Source: Iris pallida (Eukaryota > Streptophyta > Magnoliopsida > Asparagales > Iridaceae). Taken from it: a DNA stretch of 64,000 nt. Each line of letters starts with the position of its first letter. Position 1 is the stretch's first letter. Below are positions 45,784 to 56,406 of this stretch, piece by piece. The notes beneath the pieces were generated by a model. The model was not told where the DNA came from and did not search any database. It saw only the letters and a list, made by a program, of their open reading frames with translations. Made by a program: the position numbers and the translations under genes. The stretch is taken from positions 45,625,262 through 45,689,261 of the forward strand of contig JANAVB010005597.1 of NCBI GenBank assembly GCA_029216955.1, in the 5' to 3' direction.

Positions 45784-46430
45784 CCTTGTTAGCAATTCGG
45801 CAACCGGAAAAAATTCGGGATGACAAAAATACGAGTATAAATCGGCACAATATAAGTAAAATACGGTAAAAAATTCGGTCAAAGAATCGTCTAACTAAAA
45901 ACATTCGGATTAGATTTAATTCGTGTTTAGTACGTTTCATAAGAACAAATTCGGCACTAAAAATTCGGCATATATATATATGGCCTACCCACCTCTACTC
46001 TTTCATAAACAAGGGTTCAGTGTGAGAATAAGATGAGGTTGGGGAACATTATATAAAGAAAAGAAAGTGAAAGTAGGATGGAAAATCGAAAGATTTTTCT
46101 TTGATTGTTACAAGCAACATGTGCAAAGATTCTTAGGTTTCTTTTTTTTGTTACAGCTGTGAGATTTTTTTTCTTTTCTTTTGATAATTGTGCCGGTCTT
46201 AATATTTAATAGCACCAAGAGTCAAGAAAGTGAAAACTGTTGGGTTTCTCAATCAAGTTTTTTTGGCCGAATGTTTTAAAAATTCGTACGGTATGTGTTT
46301 AAAACTTCACAGGTTTAAAATTCGCGTACAAGTCTGAATTTTTCAAACGTACGTAAGTATTATACGTTTATGTAAGATACGGAAAAATTTGCGTATAATA
46401 CGCGTTTTATTCGGGTGATTGCTAACAAGG
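45784..46430. mobile_element. hAT-like non-autonomous element in PMD intron 1
   Basis: Termini CCTTGTTAGCAAT (45784) and ATTGCTAACAAGG (ending 46430) are 13-bp inverted repeats, flanked by the identical 8-bp repeat GTCCTAAT (45776-45783 and 46431-46438). The interior is rich in ATTCGG/CCGAAT motifs and short GTACG/CGTAC palindromes. It has no coding frame and lies within the first intron of the PMD gene. Confidence 0.92.
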
Positions 46431-46448
46431 GTCCTAATGTTAGATTGA

Positions 46449-46588
46449 ACCAGGACTGCCAGGGTCGTGGCAGTCCTACTATAAAGTAGGACTGTCAGAC
46501 TCCCTGCAGTCCACTTGTGAAAGAGGACTGCATGGAGTTTGGTAGTCCTACTTTACAGTAGGACTGCCACGACCCTGACAGTCCTGAT
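46449..46588. repeat. AGGACTGCC palindromes in PMD intron 1
   Basis: Four or five copies in alternating orientation, for example CAGGACTGCCAGGG, GTGGCAGTCCTAC, GTAGGACTGCCAC. The position mirrors that of the copies in the first intron of the transposase gene at the other end. Confidence 0.85.
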
Positions 46589-47076
46589 TTTGTCACCCTC
46601 GACTGTAGCAGCCGAACGGCCACAACGACACGATCGTTTGTCGTGTTCTAGGGTTAGGATTTCAAATAATGTGTGCGAATTATCGTGTTCTAAAAATTCA
46701 TTCATGAACCCTAAAGTGATTCTAAACCTAATTTATCAAAACTTTTTCGAGAATTAACAAAGAATCTTTGAATTTGAAATTTTTTTAGAAAAATCTAGAA
46801 GAAATTAGGGAAGAACATACCTAGACTCCGATGATGGTTTGGACTTTCGTGTCATCTCTTGGAATGGAATGGTGGAGAAGAGAGTGGTGGAAGAATTTGG
46901 AATGTAGTGGTGGAGGAGTGGTGGAGAAGAGAGTAGGGTTTTAGGATTTGGGGGAGATTTTGGAAGAGAGAGAAAGAAAATGAGGAAATGAAATGAAAAT
47001 GAGGGTTTGGGGGTTTGGGCTAGCCCCAAGCAAGCCCCCAGCAAAAGTTCCACCTTCTTGGGCTGCCCCCAAGTAA

Positions 47077-47107
47077 GAACTAGTCCCAAGTAAAAGTGGT
47101 AGTGCCC
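47077..47107 (-). repeat. MULE right terminal inverted repeat
   Basis: The complement reads GGGCACTACCACTTTTACTT and then GGGACTAGT. A second and a third CTTGGG-type motif follow inward, ending at GGGCTAGCCC near 47020. The PMD transcript should start just inside this end. Confidence 0.75.
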
Positions 47108-49145
47108 TTAGAAAAAGACTTTTTTTCTATGAAAATAATTCCATGGAATTAATTTCTTTTCCACATATTTTCCACCGCAATTTTCAAATGAATATTGTTG
47201 ATCCCTTTCCTATCTATAACCTCTGTTTGTGATCTCACCAACCTGATTTTTTTTTGGGTCTCATATTTAAGCCTTATGTTCTAATGCCCTATATATTCGT
47301 CTGTGTTGTCCCCGATTTGAAATTCTTAGCTTACATAGTAAATATCGGAGAAATCTTGCAAACGCATACGCTAAAATTTGATGGCAGCCACTTGGAAGAA
47401 TAATACTCCAATGCATGCATGTTGAGACTCTGCACATGAAACCATGAGTCAGTGCCAACCCATCGAGTTTGTCTCTAAGAATCATGCCAAAGAGCGTACG
47501 TAACTGCTTATAGTAAATATGCAATTGTCAATTATGTGATAAAACTAGAGGCATACCGAAGTCTATTATGTGATAAAACTACCGAACTCGAATAACTCTT
47601 GTGGTTATTGAGGAGAGGTATAAGATCCCGGCTGGGTGGCGGAAGATCAGTGGATCTAGCCACATGGGCGTATTATTGCTTCCATTTATTTGGTGAGAGT
47701 TGGGGACAGTGAGTCCAACAGACATGCAATACAGCGTGCACAAAGTCTCGTACGTATCGTCGGATATCTCACAAAAAAAAAAAAAAAAAAAACTAGAGCA
47801 TGACAAAAAAATTCAGAAGAAAAAATTACATGTGCATATACATTAACATGCCAAAGGGATAAACTTGACTATTAGATCCGAATATTCAAATATAAATCAA
47901 TCAAACTCTTGTTCTACAATCCATCATGGAACTAAATGTTGGGTTTCACAAGAATAAGGAGAGAAGGCCTCTAAGAAAGAAAGAAAGAAAATGGCGAATA
48001 GTGGTTATTGATAAAATTTCCAGTGACATAATCAAGGGTCAGCCACAAAGACTACTAGAGTAGCATACTTACTGGGTCTACAAAGTACAAACTTTGGTCG
48101 GCAGAAATCTCGACCAATTTGGCTGTTTTCTCATGTGATAAACGGATAACACTTGACTAGCTAGGGTGGTTGCCGTATCCGTCTCCATCATCTCCCAACT
48201 GAGATTCGGCTGTCGATGTCCCCTAGTTTCATATCCCAACATTTTATTTTTCTTTTTCTCTTTGAAATGTTTATATCCAGAGATTCATGAACCTAGCTAT
48301 ACCAGTCAGCCCTATCTTGCCTTTGAACTTCAGGGCTATAGACTTTTCACTTGCAGCAAGTTCATTTTTTCCAATATTTGGTGGGTAGTAGCTGCGAGTA
48401 GCATAGGGCTCATATATGGCAGTTTATGATATTCTAAGAGTTCTGTATAAATTTTCTAACATTTTAAGGGTCATGTTATTGCAGTTTTTAAAAAATAGGG
48501 ATGCCTAAATTTAAGAATGGATATTTCGGTTAAAGGTTTTTTTAGATCTTTCGATTTTTTGGATCCTATACGATTACACAACTTGCATATACCCAGAAAC
48601 GGTCCGAGTCATACACATGGAGAGTAACACGTTTGGTTCGAGATTGCAATGAAGTAGAAATAACTCATGGAACCATTTGAGTACTCTTCGAGGTATCTGT
48701 CTTTGCATTAATTGTATTTGGAAAGTTCTCATATATTTAGTAGCATTCTTACTTTAGGTTGCTGCATCAATCTTTCCAAATTGACCATTCTATCCGATGT
48801 CATTATGATGCAACTAGCCTCGAGATGACTATTTAACAGAGGAAGAACAATTTCATCAGTCAATCGTAAAGGTCAATTACGTGACACATTCGAACTCTCC
48901 GGACTGCTAAAGTGAATAGTATTACTTTCGGCTTGTAGGATAATGTTCCTTATGGTCTCAACACATATGTCACCATGGCATATTTGTTTTAGTTTCTAGG
49001 AAACCGATTAGATCCATATTTTATTTACTGCCAAGTTGTCAATTCTCTGAATATAATCAAGAATTAAGCTCTACATCACACATGCCTAATTATTTGAGCC
49101 GGATAGTTTAAAAGGAACCACCTTATTACCTTTCCAGTAATACTA
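47108..49145. other. unassigned DNA
   Basis: 47108-47215 carries CCATGGAATTAATTTC and TTTTCCAC motifs like the MITE at 25146. A 20-base A run lies at 47771-47790. No coding frame or terminal motif is recognised in the rest. Confidence 0.5.
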
Positions 49146-49149
49146 TATA

Positions 49150-49205
49150 TTAATCCCTCCAAAGTGTCCCTCAAAACTATTTCTCTTTATGTGACAGCTG
49201 ATGAC
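49150..49205. mobile_element. left-end fragment of a MITE
   Basis: AATCCCTCCAAAGTGTCCCT and the following TTATGTGACAGCTGA match the left end of the MITE at 23107. No right end is found. Confidence 0.55.
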
Positions 49206-49965
49206 TCTTAGTTAACTATCTTCAATTTGGTACTAAACTCTCATATGACTTTCTTTATTCCACTGGCAAGACATCAAAGTTCTGAACTTGAGCGCTCAAT
49301 CATAGATTCATATGCGAGATACAAAGCCAACTCATTGTACATCGAGTCCCAACTTTTAGCTACAGAAAACACTTACACTTTTACTAACTTTGAAATTTTA
49401 GAATCACATAACCAGATCTCTTTCAAGTTTGGGTTTCCAACTCACCACATACCAAGGCCTCAACCATTGGCCTACCTAGCCTTTTATATATATGTGAGAC
49501 TTGGTCTTGTGATTTGATAACTCAAATCTTTATACCCAAAGAAATAGTAACATTTATGTTTTTGTGAAGACTTTGGAGATTGAAAATGGTAAATTTTGGG
49601 GTTCCAAAATGTTAACCGGAATTCAGAATGTCACATAGTTTGTTTAAGATCTCCAGCTCTCTTTTGGATATTCTGATCACTATGATACTACTTTGTTGGA
49701 TATCCCAACGATTTTTATACCACTTTGTTGAAATGGTGGTATATGTCAACTAACTAGATTAACTAGATGAACAAACTTGGTGAGGAAAACAAGATAGAAG
49801 ATTTTATAGTATTTGGGGAAGATCAGACAATAGTTTTTTAATTTTTACTACTTGGGAAGAGCAAACAATAACCTCCTTAACTTTTTTTTTTCTTCTTCCA
49901 TATGTAATTACCAAACTACCTATATTAAATTTAATAAGCAATTTTAATTAGTAAACTTAGCTAAT
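49206..49965. other. unassigned AT-rich DNA
   Basis: The ORF at 49227-49517 (96 codons) has no family motif and is in AT-rich DNA. Nothing else is seen. Confidence 0.45.
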
Positions 49966-50235
49966 GACATTTTTGGAGGAAAAAATTTACGGTGAAGTCT
50001 CAACTTTTTCTATTATATAGTAGCATAGATATAGTAGTATAAATATTATATATATTATTGTATAGTTGCATGCATGACTACTTAGGATGACCATATGACA
50101 GTCTTCGTAATTACTAAGTTGTCTATTATTGAACCATTTTAATTATTTAGATGAGTATGGATATGCAAAGTATTTTTGGAAGAAAAATTTCACGGTGATC
50201 GTCTAGTTTTTACCATTATATAGTAGAATATATAA
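49965..50235. repeat. diverged direct repeat, two units of about 200 bp
   Basis: TTTTTGGAGGAAAAAATTTA, CGGTGA and then CTATTATATAGTAGCA (49967-50030) recur as TTTTTGGAAGAAAAATTTCA, CGGTGA and then CATTATATAGTAGAAT (50171-50230). The TATATAGTA blocks resemble some Helitron ends but no complete Helitron is defined. Confidence 0.45.
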
Positions 50236-51300
50236 TCAGGAATATGCACCGGCGGCTTTCAACTAGCTAGCAATCTATGCATGTAGCCCTAGCATTTTTA
50301 ATAATATATTAAAGCCTAGGTGAGATGCCAATAATGACTGCCTAAAAGCATTCTACAAACTAATTTGGTCCATTTAGATCTTCAAGTTATTCGTTTGGTA
50401 ACCTAACCCAGAAAAAGGGTTCCGTCTCGTTCTTCATATATCATAATATTGTTGCTTATGGTCAGGAATTATTTCTTGTGTAGACCCCTAGATAGTGTGA
50501 TTTTCAGAAGCATCTTTTTTTCCGAAGTTATGAGCTTTGGATAGTTTTTTTTCGAAGTTATGAGCTTTGGATAGTTTTTTTTTTTAGCTTCTGTCAAAAA
50601 CTTGCATCATTTAAGTTTTTGCACCTATTAACTTTGGATGGTTGGTAATAATATTATTAGCAATTGAAGTTTAGAATCATGCTACAAATATCGATATTAT
50701 GCCGGCAAGTTCCTTGTGATAAGGTTACACTCATGTCATTGTCTCTAACTACTAGTAAGGTAAGTCGCCATTGACAATTTTGGGTGAACTAATAACACCT
50801 AGAAAAGTACAAGAAAGAAGGGAAAATACTCAAAAACCAACTTCTCTTTTGTTGATTGATTGATTCCAAAAATCATTTGGTACTTTTGGTGACTTCTTTC
50901 TTTAGACTAAAAGCAATTAATTTGTGTTTAGAATGGTCATGAACTTGATACCATCCATTATATATCTTGAACCGACTTTAATAATAGTCCATTGCTTATC
51001 AAGTCCTTCAGCTAACACTATAATTTGTAATGTTCATCTACAACTATATTGGATTTAGTAATCAGACCATCCTAGTAGCATGCTATTATTACAATTCCTT
51101 CAGCAAGCACAAAGTAATACAATCTCTGTCTCGAACTAAGTCCAGAACTTATTACATCATCCTCTCTCCCTAGTCTACTCGGGTCTTAATCTCTGCATGC
51201 CGATCATTGAATTTTTGCACCTAATGAATCATTCATCAATCCGACGTCACTCGAGTCCATCTTCATCGCACGTACTATTCGTTTTGAAGTCTAGTCTGGA
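50236..51300. other. unassigned; tandem 32-bp duplication at about 50515-50582
   Basis: TTCCGAAGTTATGAGCTTTG plus GATAGTTTTTTT is repeated twice in tandem. No gene or transposon motif is recognised elsewhere in the interval. Confidence 0.45.
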
Positions 51301-51309
51301 TTTGGTAAG

Positions 51310-54300
51310 AGCAAATTTTGGAGCCCAAATATGACGACATATTTGATTTGATATAAATTGAAAATCTACATTAAAAATCTATTTTGATTAGATTTACAAA
51401 TTTGTATCAAATATTTAATTTGACCATATTTGGACGTCCATAATTGGGGAGGGATATAATCTACACCGTTGGTTGTTGGTGGACGGCCAAATGGTGGACT
51501 ACTTTTAGGGTTTTCTAACCCTAAAATTAGGTTTCTCATCTTATTTATATGAGGTGAGGGCGGAGGCACAAAGATATAGCACAAAGTTGAGAATCGAGGT
51601 GCTCGTCCACAGGAGATTTAAGAGAAAGTCCGCACTTTGCTCTTAGGACTTCATCATAAAAGACAGAAGGAAGAAGAGATCTAATCGAGGAGTCATCAAC
51701 TTCGGTTAGGGAGATTATTACAGGTTGGTGAGCGGTTTCAATTGTAATCTCTTTCTTTTCTTCTTGAGTGTGGTGAGGGGTTGAACCTATTAGGACAAAT
51801 GCGTTCAACATTGTTTTTGTCAATCTTGTAATTTCATCTGAGTTATAGATGTCACGCCCCGCTCCCGTAGGAGCGATCGTCCTCGCTAAGGCGTGATGCC
51901 GCACGAGCCTAGGTTGCGCTCGTGCAAGGCGGGTTCCATAACGGCCGATTTCAGCGGCTGCGACGGAGTCGTCGCACAGAAGTCCCATGCAGAGACATTG
52001 AATAATAGCAGCAAAAATTTGAACAAAACACAAGTTATTCAAAAGAAGCTCTTTATTGATGTTGAAACAAAGATTACAATGGACGCAAGGCCAAGTTTAC
52101 AAATCTCTCAAGTTCACTCAAGCTCACATTACAGGTCACTCAGCTCTCTCTCATCTCTCAATACATGTCTTGAGCCAGCGGATGCTTTGGAAGGCGACGC
52201 CCATACATTATGTCCCATATAAGTCTTGACTCCATGCGGCTGTACGCTTCGAATCGCCAAGGAACTCCATGCCTCGACGCATCCAAGCGAGCTCCGCGCC
52301 ACGAGCTTCTACCTGTGCCTGCACATGAAAATTATGTGGGTGTCAGTACTCAACTGTACTGGTGGAATGAGCTCCTAGCCCACCCATACAAAACCAACAC
52401 GTTTGATTTACTTTGTGCAACATAGTCCCTTCTTATCAATTGTCTTTCTACTCTTGCCTTAGGATCGGTTTTAGGATAGACGCCTTGGCCTATTTGGTAT
52501 CTCTAGACCATCCCGTGCTTGCAACAACAATGTCGACTCAACAACGTTAACCTATCAAGTCGTGCTTGCCTTTCGGCCAAAATCAGAGACGCAACTACGC
52601 GATAAGGCTCCATTTCCGTGTGACCGTGCGATAAGTCCTTGTTGAGGCCGTGCCTCGTAACTCAAAAGAGACTCAATCCTACCGCCGCCTCGCGGCCCTT
52701 GCCATCTCGTGGTCCTTTTGCTACTTTGATCACCAACTAACCCAATCAAGACTTGAGGGCTAAGTGTCACTCGACCGACTTTGCCTTGCGGCATTTCCTG
52801 ACTTAAACTAAAGACAACTCAATTCCAACTTATGCAAACTTATATGCCGACAACTTAAGACTCGATGTCACATCTCGTGCCGAAGCACGTCGCCTATGTT
52901 GTAGCCATTTTTAGGCCCAAACACTTGTGTTTCAACCATACACATATTCAACTAGACTAAATCCAAAGGCACACACGCGGATTGTCGCTCGTGCCGACCT
53001 ATCTATATGAATTGGTCACTAACACCACAAGCTATCCTGGACTATAGTCTTGCTATTCGACGACCCTTTCAACGCAAGTAGCTAGCCCCGCTGAAAGTTC
53101 CCGAATAACCCGAGCGGTTCGTCCAGCTACGACTATACTTGTTTCCCTCCGGAACGACACGGTCCCATGGCGCCCAGGTTTTCGCTCGTGGAAACTCCTT
53201 TTTGTCGACAAGTTGTCCAATGACCATGCAAGACTCGACACAAATTAACGTCTCACACAGTCATTCCTCTTCCAATGTTACCATCTCTTTCAAACTAATA
53301 TCAAGACTTCTATCATTTGAGACCCCTCGACGACCCACGGTCGCGAGCATTCTTTCCATGTTACCATATCATTTCATTCAACTCATGAATGCCTATTCGA
53401 TAGTCCTTTCTCCAAAACTCATTGAATCAACCATTGTTCATGCCTTAAACACTAAGTCCGTGCATCGTGCCTCAAATTGACTTTCGATCTACGCGACGCT
53501 ATCGCCCAAGTCATACTTTATATGACGGGCCTTGAGACCATAAGACTATGTGGTTATACCCAACCGTAGAACTCGTAGAACCGTGCTTGCTACCACTCCG
53601 ATAGCCTAACATAACTTGCCTGACTTAAACGCACAACGACTCGACGACAAAGGCTGCGTCAAGTCTCGTATTGCGAAAATGTGCCGCACATGCATTCGAC
53701 TTCTGAACGACCTAGTCATTTGGGTGCCTAGACTTTTATCATAAGCCGTGCAACGCACTTAACTCATGGGACAAGCCAAGGCTATGCTAAGCCTTGGACG
53801 ATAGGACCATGCATGCTTTATGAAGCATTCATACGGCGACGCCTAAGACTTAGACTACGTTCATAACTTCGCCTACTCAACTAACTTTCCTTCTCCCAAG
53901 CCACGGGACGAAGGACCGAGTGTCATTTTCAAAGCACGCCGTGTACCAACTCTAAGTCGACCGTTGGACCTTTCAATATTCTAACTCAATTCGACCTGTC
54001 GGGATTATTCCCTTTGGCTATGTGGATTCGTCTCTTTTATTATCAAGCCTACTTGTGCGAGTTGAAAACATGCAATTTATTATGTGAAGGCTAAGATGAG
54101 GCAAGTTCACCGAAACTATCCCAACTGAGCGAGCGATCGCCTCGACCGAGCTATGTCTTCGAGCAGCCGTTGCAAGGCTAAGTCCGAACGCCATTAGCGT
54201 TCCGATTCCTCCGATTGACTTAGCGGGACGGGGCACTACAATAGAGATTAATTAAGATTTGTCCAGATGACGTAGTCACCGCCATATACTTGTCTTTATC

Positions 54301-54392
54301 TGTGCTTGGTGTCCATTAGACGGGGGTTGGTTATTTCAGGTGGGTTGGCCTAAGTTTCCGTCGTGGCAACATTTCATACACGGTATCAGAGC
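51310..54392 (+). mobile_element. copia 5' LTR, split by a solo LTR
   Basis: The sequence downstream of 54240 (to CATTTCATACA at about 54391) is followed by CGGTATCAGAGCGC, an initiator-Met primer site, and then by a copia gag. A TATA-like TTATTTATATGAGG lies at 51540. With the 2391-bp solo LTR and its 5-bp repeat removed, the LTR is continuous. The start near 51310 is a guess; no second LTR is present. Confidence 0.55.
51850..54240 (-). mobile_element. gypsy solo LTR with perfect TSD
   Basis: It starts TGTCACGCCCC (51850) and ends GGGGCACTACA (54240), flanked by ATAGA on both sides (51845-51849 and 54241-54245). It shares the CGATCGTCCTCGCTAAGGCG block and the GCACGAG/CTCGTGC hairpin (51901-51925) with the LTRs of the 13-21.6 kb element. 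No internal sequence remains, as expected after recombination between the two LTRs of one element. Orientation follows the hairpin block. Confidence 0.93.
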
Positions 54393-54452
54393 GCTTACAG
54401 GGTGTGTCTGATTTCCAACATCTGGTATTAGAGCTTGGAGGTTCTGACAACA

Positions 54453-54933
54453 ATGTCTACGAAGCAGATGAACACTCGTATGATCACATTCACAGAGAAA
54501 CTAGGCAATTTGGAAGCCAAGAATGAATGATCCACTATGGTGCAAGGACTTGCATGGTCCATTGGAGGACGATAGCGTAAAGCCATCAGACAAAGCTGTT
54601 GAAGACTGAAAGCGATTGGATCAAAAGGCCGTTGGATTCATCCGCCAATGGTTAGATAATTCGGTATTTCACACGTTCCATAGAGAGTTCGACAAAAGCA
54701 TTATGGGAGAAGCTGCATTTATTGTACGAAAGAAAGACGGCTTACAACAAGACATTTTTTTGCCAATTCGTCAATTCAAAGTACACAAAAGGTGCCTTGG
54801 TGGTACAATATCTGAACTAGGTTCAGGGTATCATTAATCAGCTGTCTGCGATGAAGACGGTGATTGATAATGAGCTTCAAGCCCTACTACTTTTGAGTTC
54901 TCTACCAGAAAGATGGAAGACATTGGTGGTGTC
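54453..54933 (+). pseudogene. copia gag, 5' part
   Basis: After the primer site an ATG at 54453 begins MSTKQMNTRMITFTEKLGN. Further on DQKAVGFIRQWLDNSVFHTF matches the copia gag region with its DxKA-I-L-L pattern, and INQLSAMKTVIDNELQALLL followed by LSSLPERWKTLVVSV matches the conserved LLxSLPxSW block of plant copia gag. Two frameshifts or stops lie in between. At 54934 the gag is cut off by another LTR. Confidence 0.75.
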
Positions 54934-56405
54934 TGTAGTGACCCGCTCCGCATAAGCTAAATGTCGATTCAAACGGCGCAAGTGCAAAGACTCAAATCCC
55001 GTCTTGCTCGACGAAATGACTCGCTTAAGGCAAAGACAATGAACTTGGACCCTCAGAAGAATCCAGACTTAGACTTTCAAAGGTATGCTCGGAGTCTCGC
55101 TCAACCGATGTGATCATTGCTAAGGCGGGTGGCTCCGATGAATCTGTCTTTACTTAACCTGGACACATAATAATACAGAAAGTACTGCTAGCGCTAGACG
55201 ATAACCCCCTGCATGCTAATAAGAGAACTCAGCGCACCAAGCTAAGGGAATAATTCCATTTGTATCGCTTATGTAGAACATGGAAAGGAACTTATAATTT
55301 TACTTGAACCTCGTACCGCACTCCATGCTCTTGCCAAGGCATATATTTTCAAGTAGATGTCCCTATGCGTTCAATTATACATGAAATACTTGTCAGTTCG
55401 ATCATACCACAACATGAGGTACAACACAATTAATGGTTCACTGAATTAATAATGCCGGAAGACTATCAAAATAGTCATTCCGAGCAATGGAAATATGGAA
55501 AGGCTTCGGGACAGCTTGGTCGCCAAGGCAGTCCCGTACCGGGAGCTGCATAATGATAATGAATGAATGAATGAATGAATGAATGAATGAATGAACAAAT
55601 GAACAAGTGAATGATTGAATGAATGAATGAATAAGTGAAAGAAAGAAAGTCATGAAAGAAAGAAATGAAAGAAAGAAAGAAAAGAATGATTAACGATAGG
55701 CATGACGGGGATGAGCAACGGGGCTCGCTACCCGCGCTGTACGGATGTCGCCGCCAACCTAGTCGATAATCCGTTATGGCTCAGAGAGCCCGATAAGTTA
55801 AAAATGACAAGACAATACGAAATGGCCGCGAACAACTCGTGCACAAGGGGTGTCGATAAAGGATTCCTCGGGCGATCAAAAGCTAGGTGACCAGGGATCG
55901 TGCCGGCCTAGGAGGAATCATGGCTTACGGATGACTTGTGTACGGGCTCGGCCACTCAAGCAACGTCATGCCGGTATGCGTAGCCTATCAGGGTGTACCA
56001 GCCATCACCGCCTGATAGATACTACGAATACCACGTTCAAGTAGTCCAAATGACTTGTATTGCCAGCAACCGGTGCATATAGATTAAGTTGGCTCGCTGG
56101 TGGAAATCTACGTACGAGTCCTTGCATTGAAATAAGTAATCTGACTAAGCTGAATAATTGAGTAACTGAATGAACATCTGAACAAGGCTTGAATATAACA
56201 CATTTTGAAAACTTGAGTATCTCGTCTACCTGAGGAAGAAACACATCCATGATGCTCTTATTTCTTTATGCAATCCGTCAAGTCATAATGTATAATATGT
56301 TGGCTAACTTGGTTTACCTTAGACAGGGAAGATCGTATGGAAAGTTGCGCATATTATTTATATGCGACACTTGATATCTATAACACGAGATATGTAATGC
56401 AATAT
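54934..56405 (-). mobile_element. decayed gypsy-type LTR (approximate ends)
   Basis: It starts TGTAGTGACCCGCTCCGC at 54934, cutting the copia gag, in the manner of a minus-strand LTR terminus. Within it a degenerate GCTCGGAGTCTCGCTC...TTGCTAAGGCGG block (55087-55125) recalls the U5 block of the 51850 solo LTR. The far end is set only by the next LTR start at about 56407. No target duplication found. Confidence 0.5.
55556..55690. repeat. (AATG)n and (GAAA)n microsatellites
   Basis: About ten GAATGAAT-type units at 55556-55600 and again near 55615-55635, then a GAAA-rich run to about 55688. The minus-strand ORF over it (FIHSFIHSF) is an artefact. Confidence 0.9.
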
Positions 56406-56406
56406 A

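Larger units (their letters stand above)
43443..46855 (-). pseudogene. plant mobile domain (PMD, MAIN-like) gene carried by the MULE
   Basis: Proposed exons: 46821-46855 (MTRKSKPSSES), 45287-45650 (Ser/Pro/Arg-rich leader), 44464-45162 and 44227-44381 (PMD core), 43676-44122, and 43443-43601 (ends KAQHDM-stop). GT/AG borders are visible at each and phases agree except between exons 3 and 4. Core motifs: RMLRVVSHGKKTVAWQF, ERWLQETNTFHLLAGELTIT, LDNVHQILDMPVTG, YNLAQYTYRTMDSALISAF, FWHPYRDLCEEN, and MPDRVLRQFGFVQTVP. The family (PF10536) includes Arabidopsis MAIN/MAIL1 and many transposon copies; host members act in silencing. About 620 codons is a normal length. One TAG at 44296-44298 replaces a likely Trp in exon 4. 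The molecular role in transposons is unknown. Confidence 0.82.
25433..47107 (+). mobile_element. large Mutator-like element: transposase-OTU, PMD gene, palindrome arrays
   Basis: The termini GGGCACTACCACT...TTGGG at 25433 and its complement ending at 47107 agree for about 31 bp. Further copies of the subterminal motif CTTGGGGCTAG(T/C)CC follow inside each end. The 21.7-kb unit falls to roughly 7.4 kb once the nested gypsy (26588-40209) and the hAT element (45784-46430) are removed. It encodes a FAR1-MULE-SWIM transposase continuing into OTU (plus strand) and a PMD protein (minus strand, convergent). A matching 9-bp target duplication was looked for and is not evident. Stops and frameshifts in the transposase make this copy non-autonomous. 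Confidence 0.8.

Noticed and set aside
25424..47116. 9-bp target duplication of the MULE
   Set aside because: TTTTCTTAA (left) and TTAGAAAAA (right) are not direct repeats; they look inverted, so either the terminus is longer than assumed or the flanks have changed.
49965..50235. Helitron
   Set aside because: TATATAGTA blocks resemble some Helitron ends, but no 5' TC, no 3' CTRR with hairpin and no Rep/helicase are found.
53053..53480. ORFs within the solo LTR as host genes
   Set aside because: They lie inside a defined LTR (51850-54240) and show no family motif.
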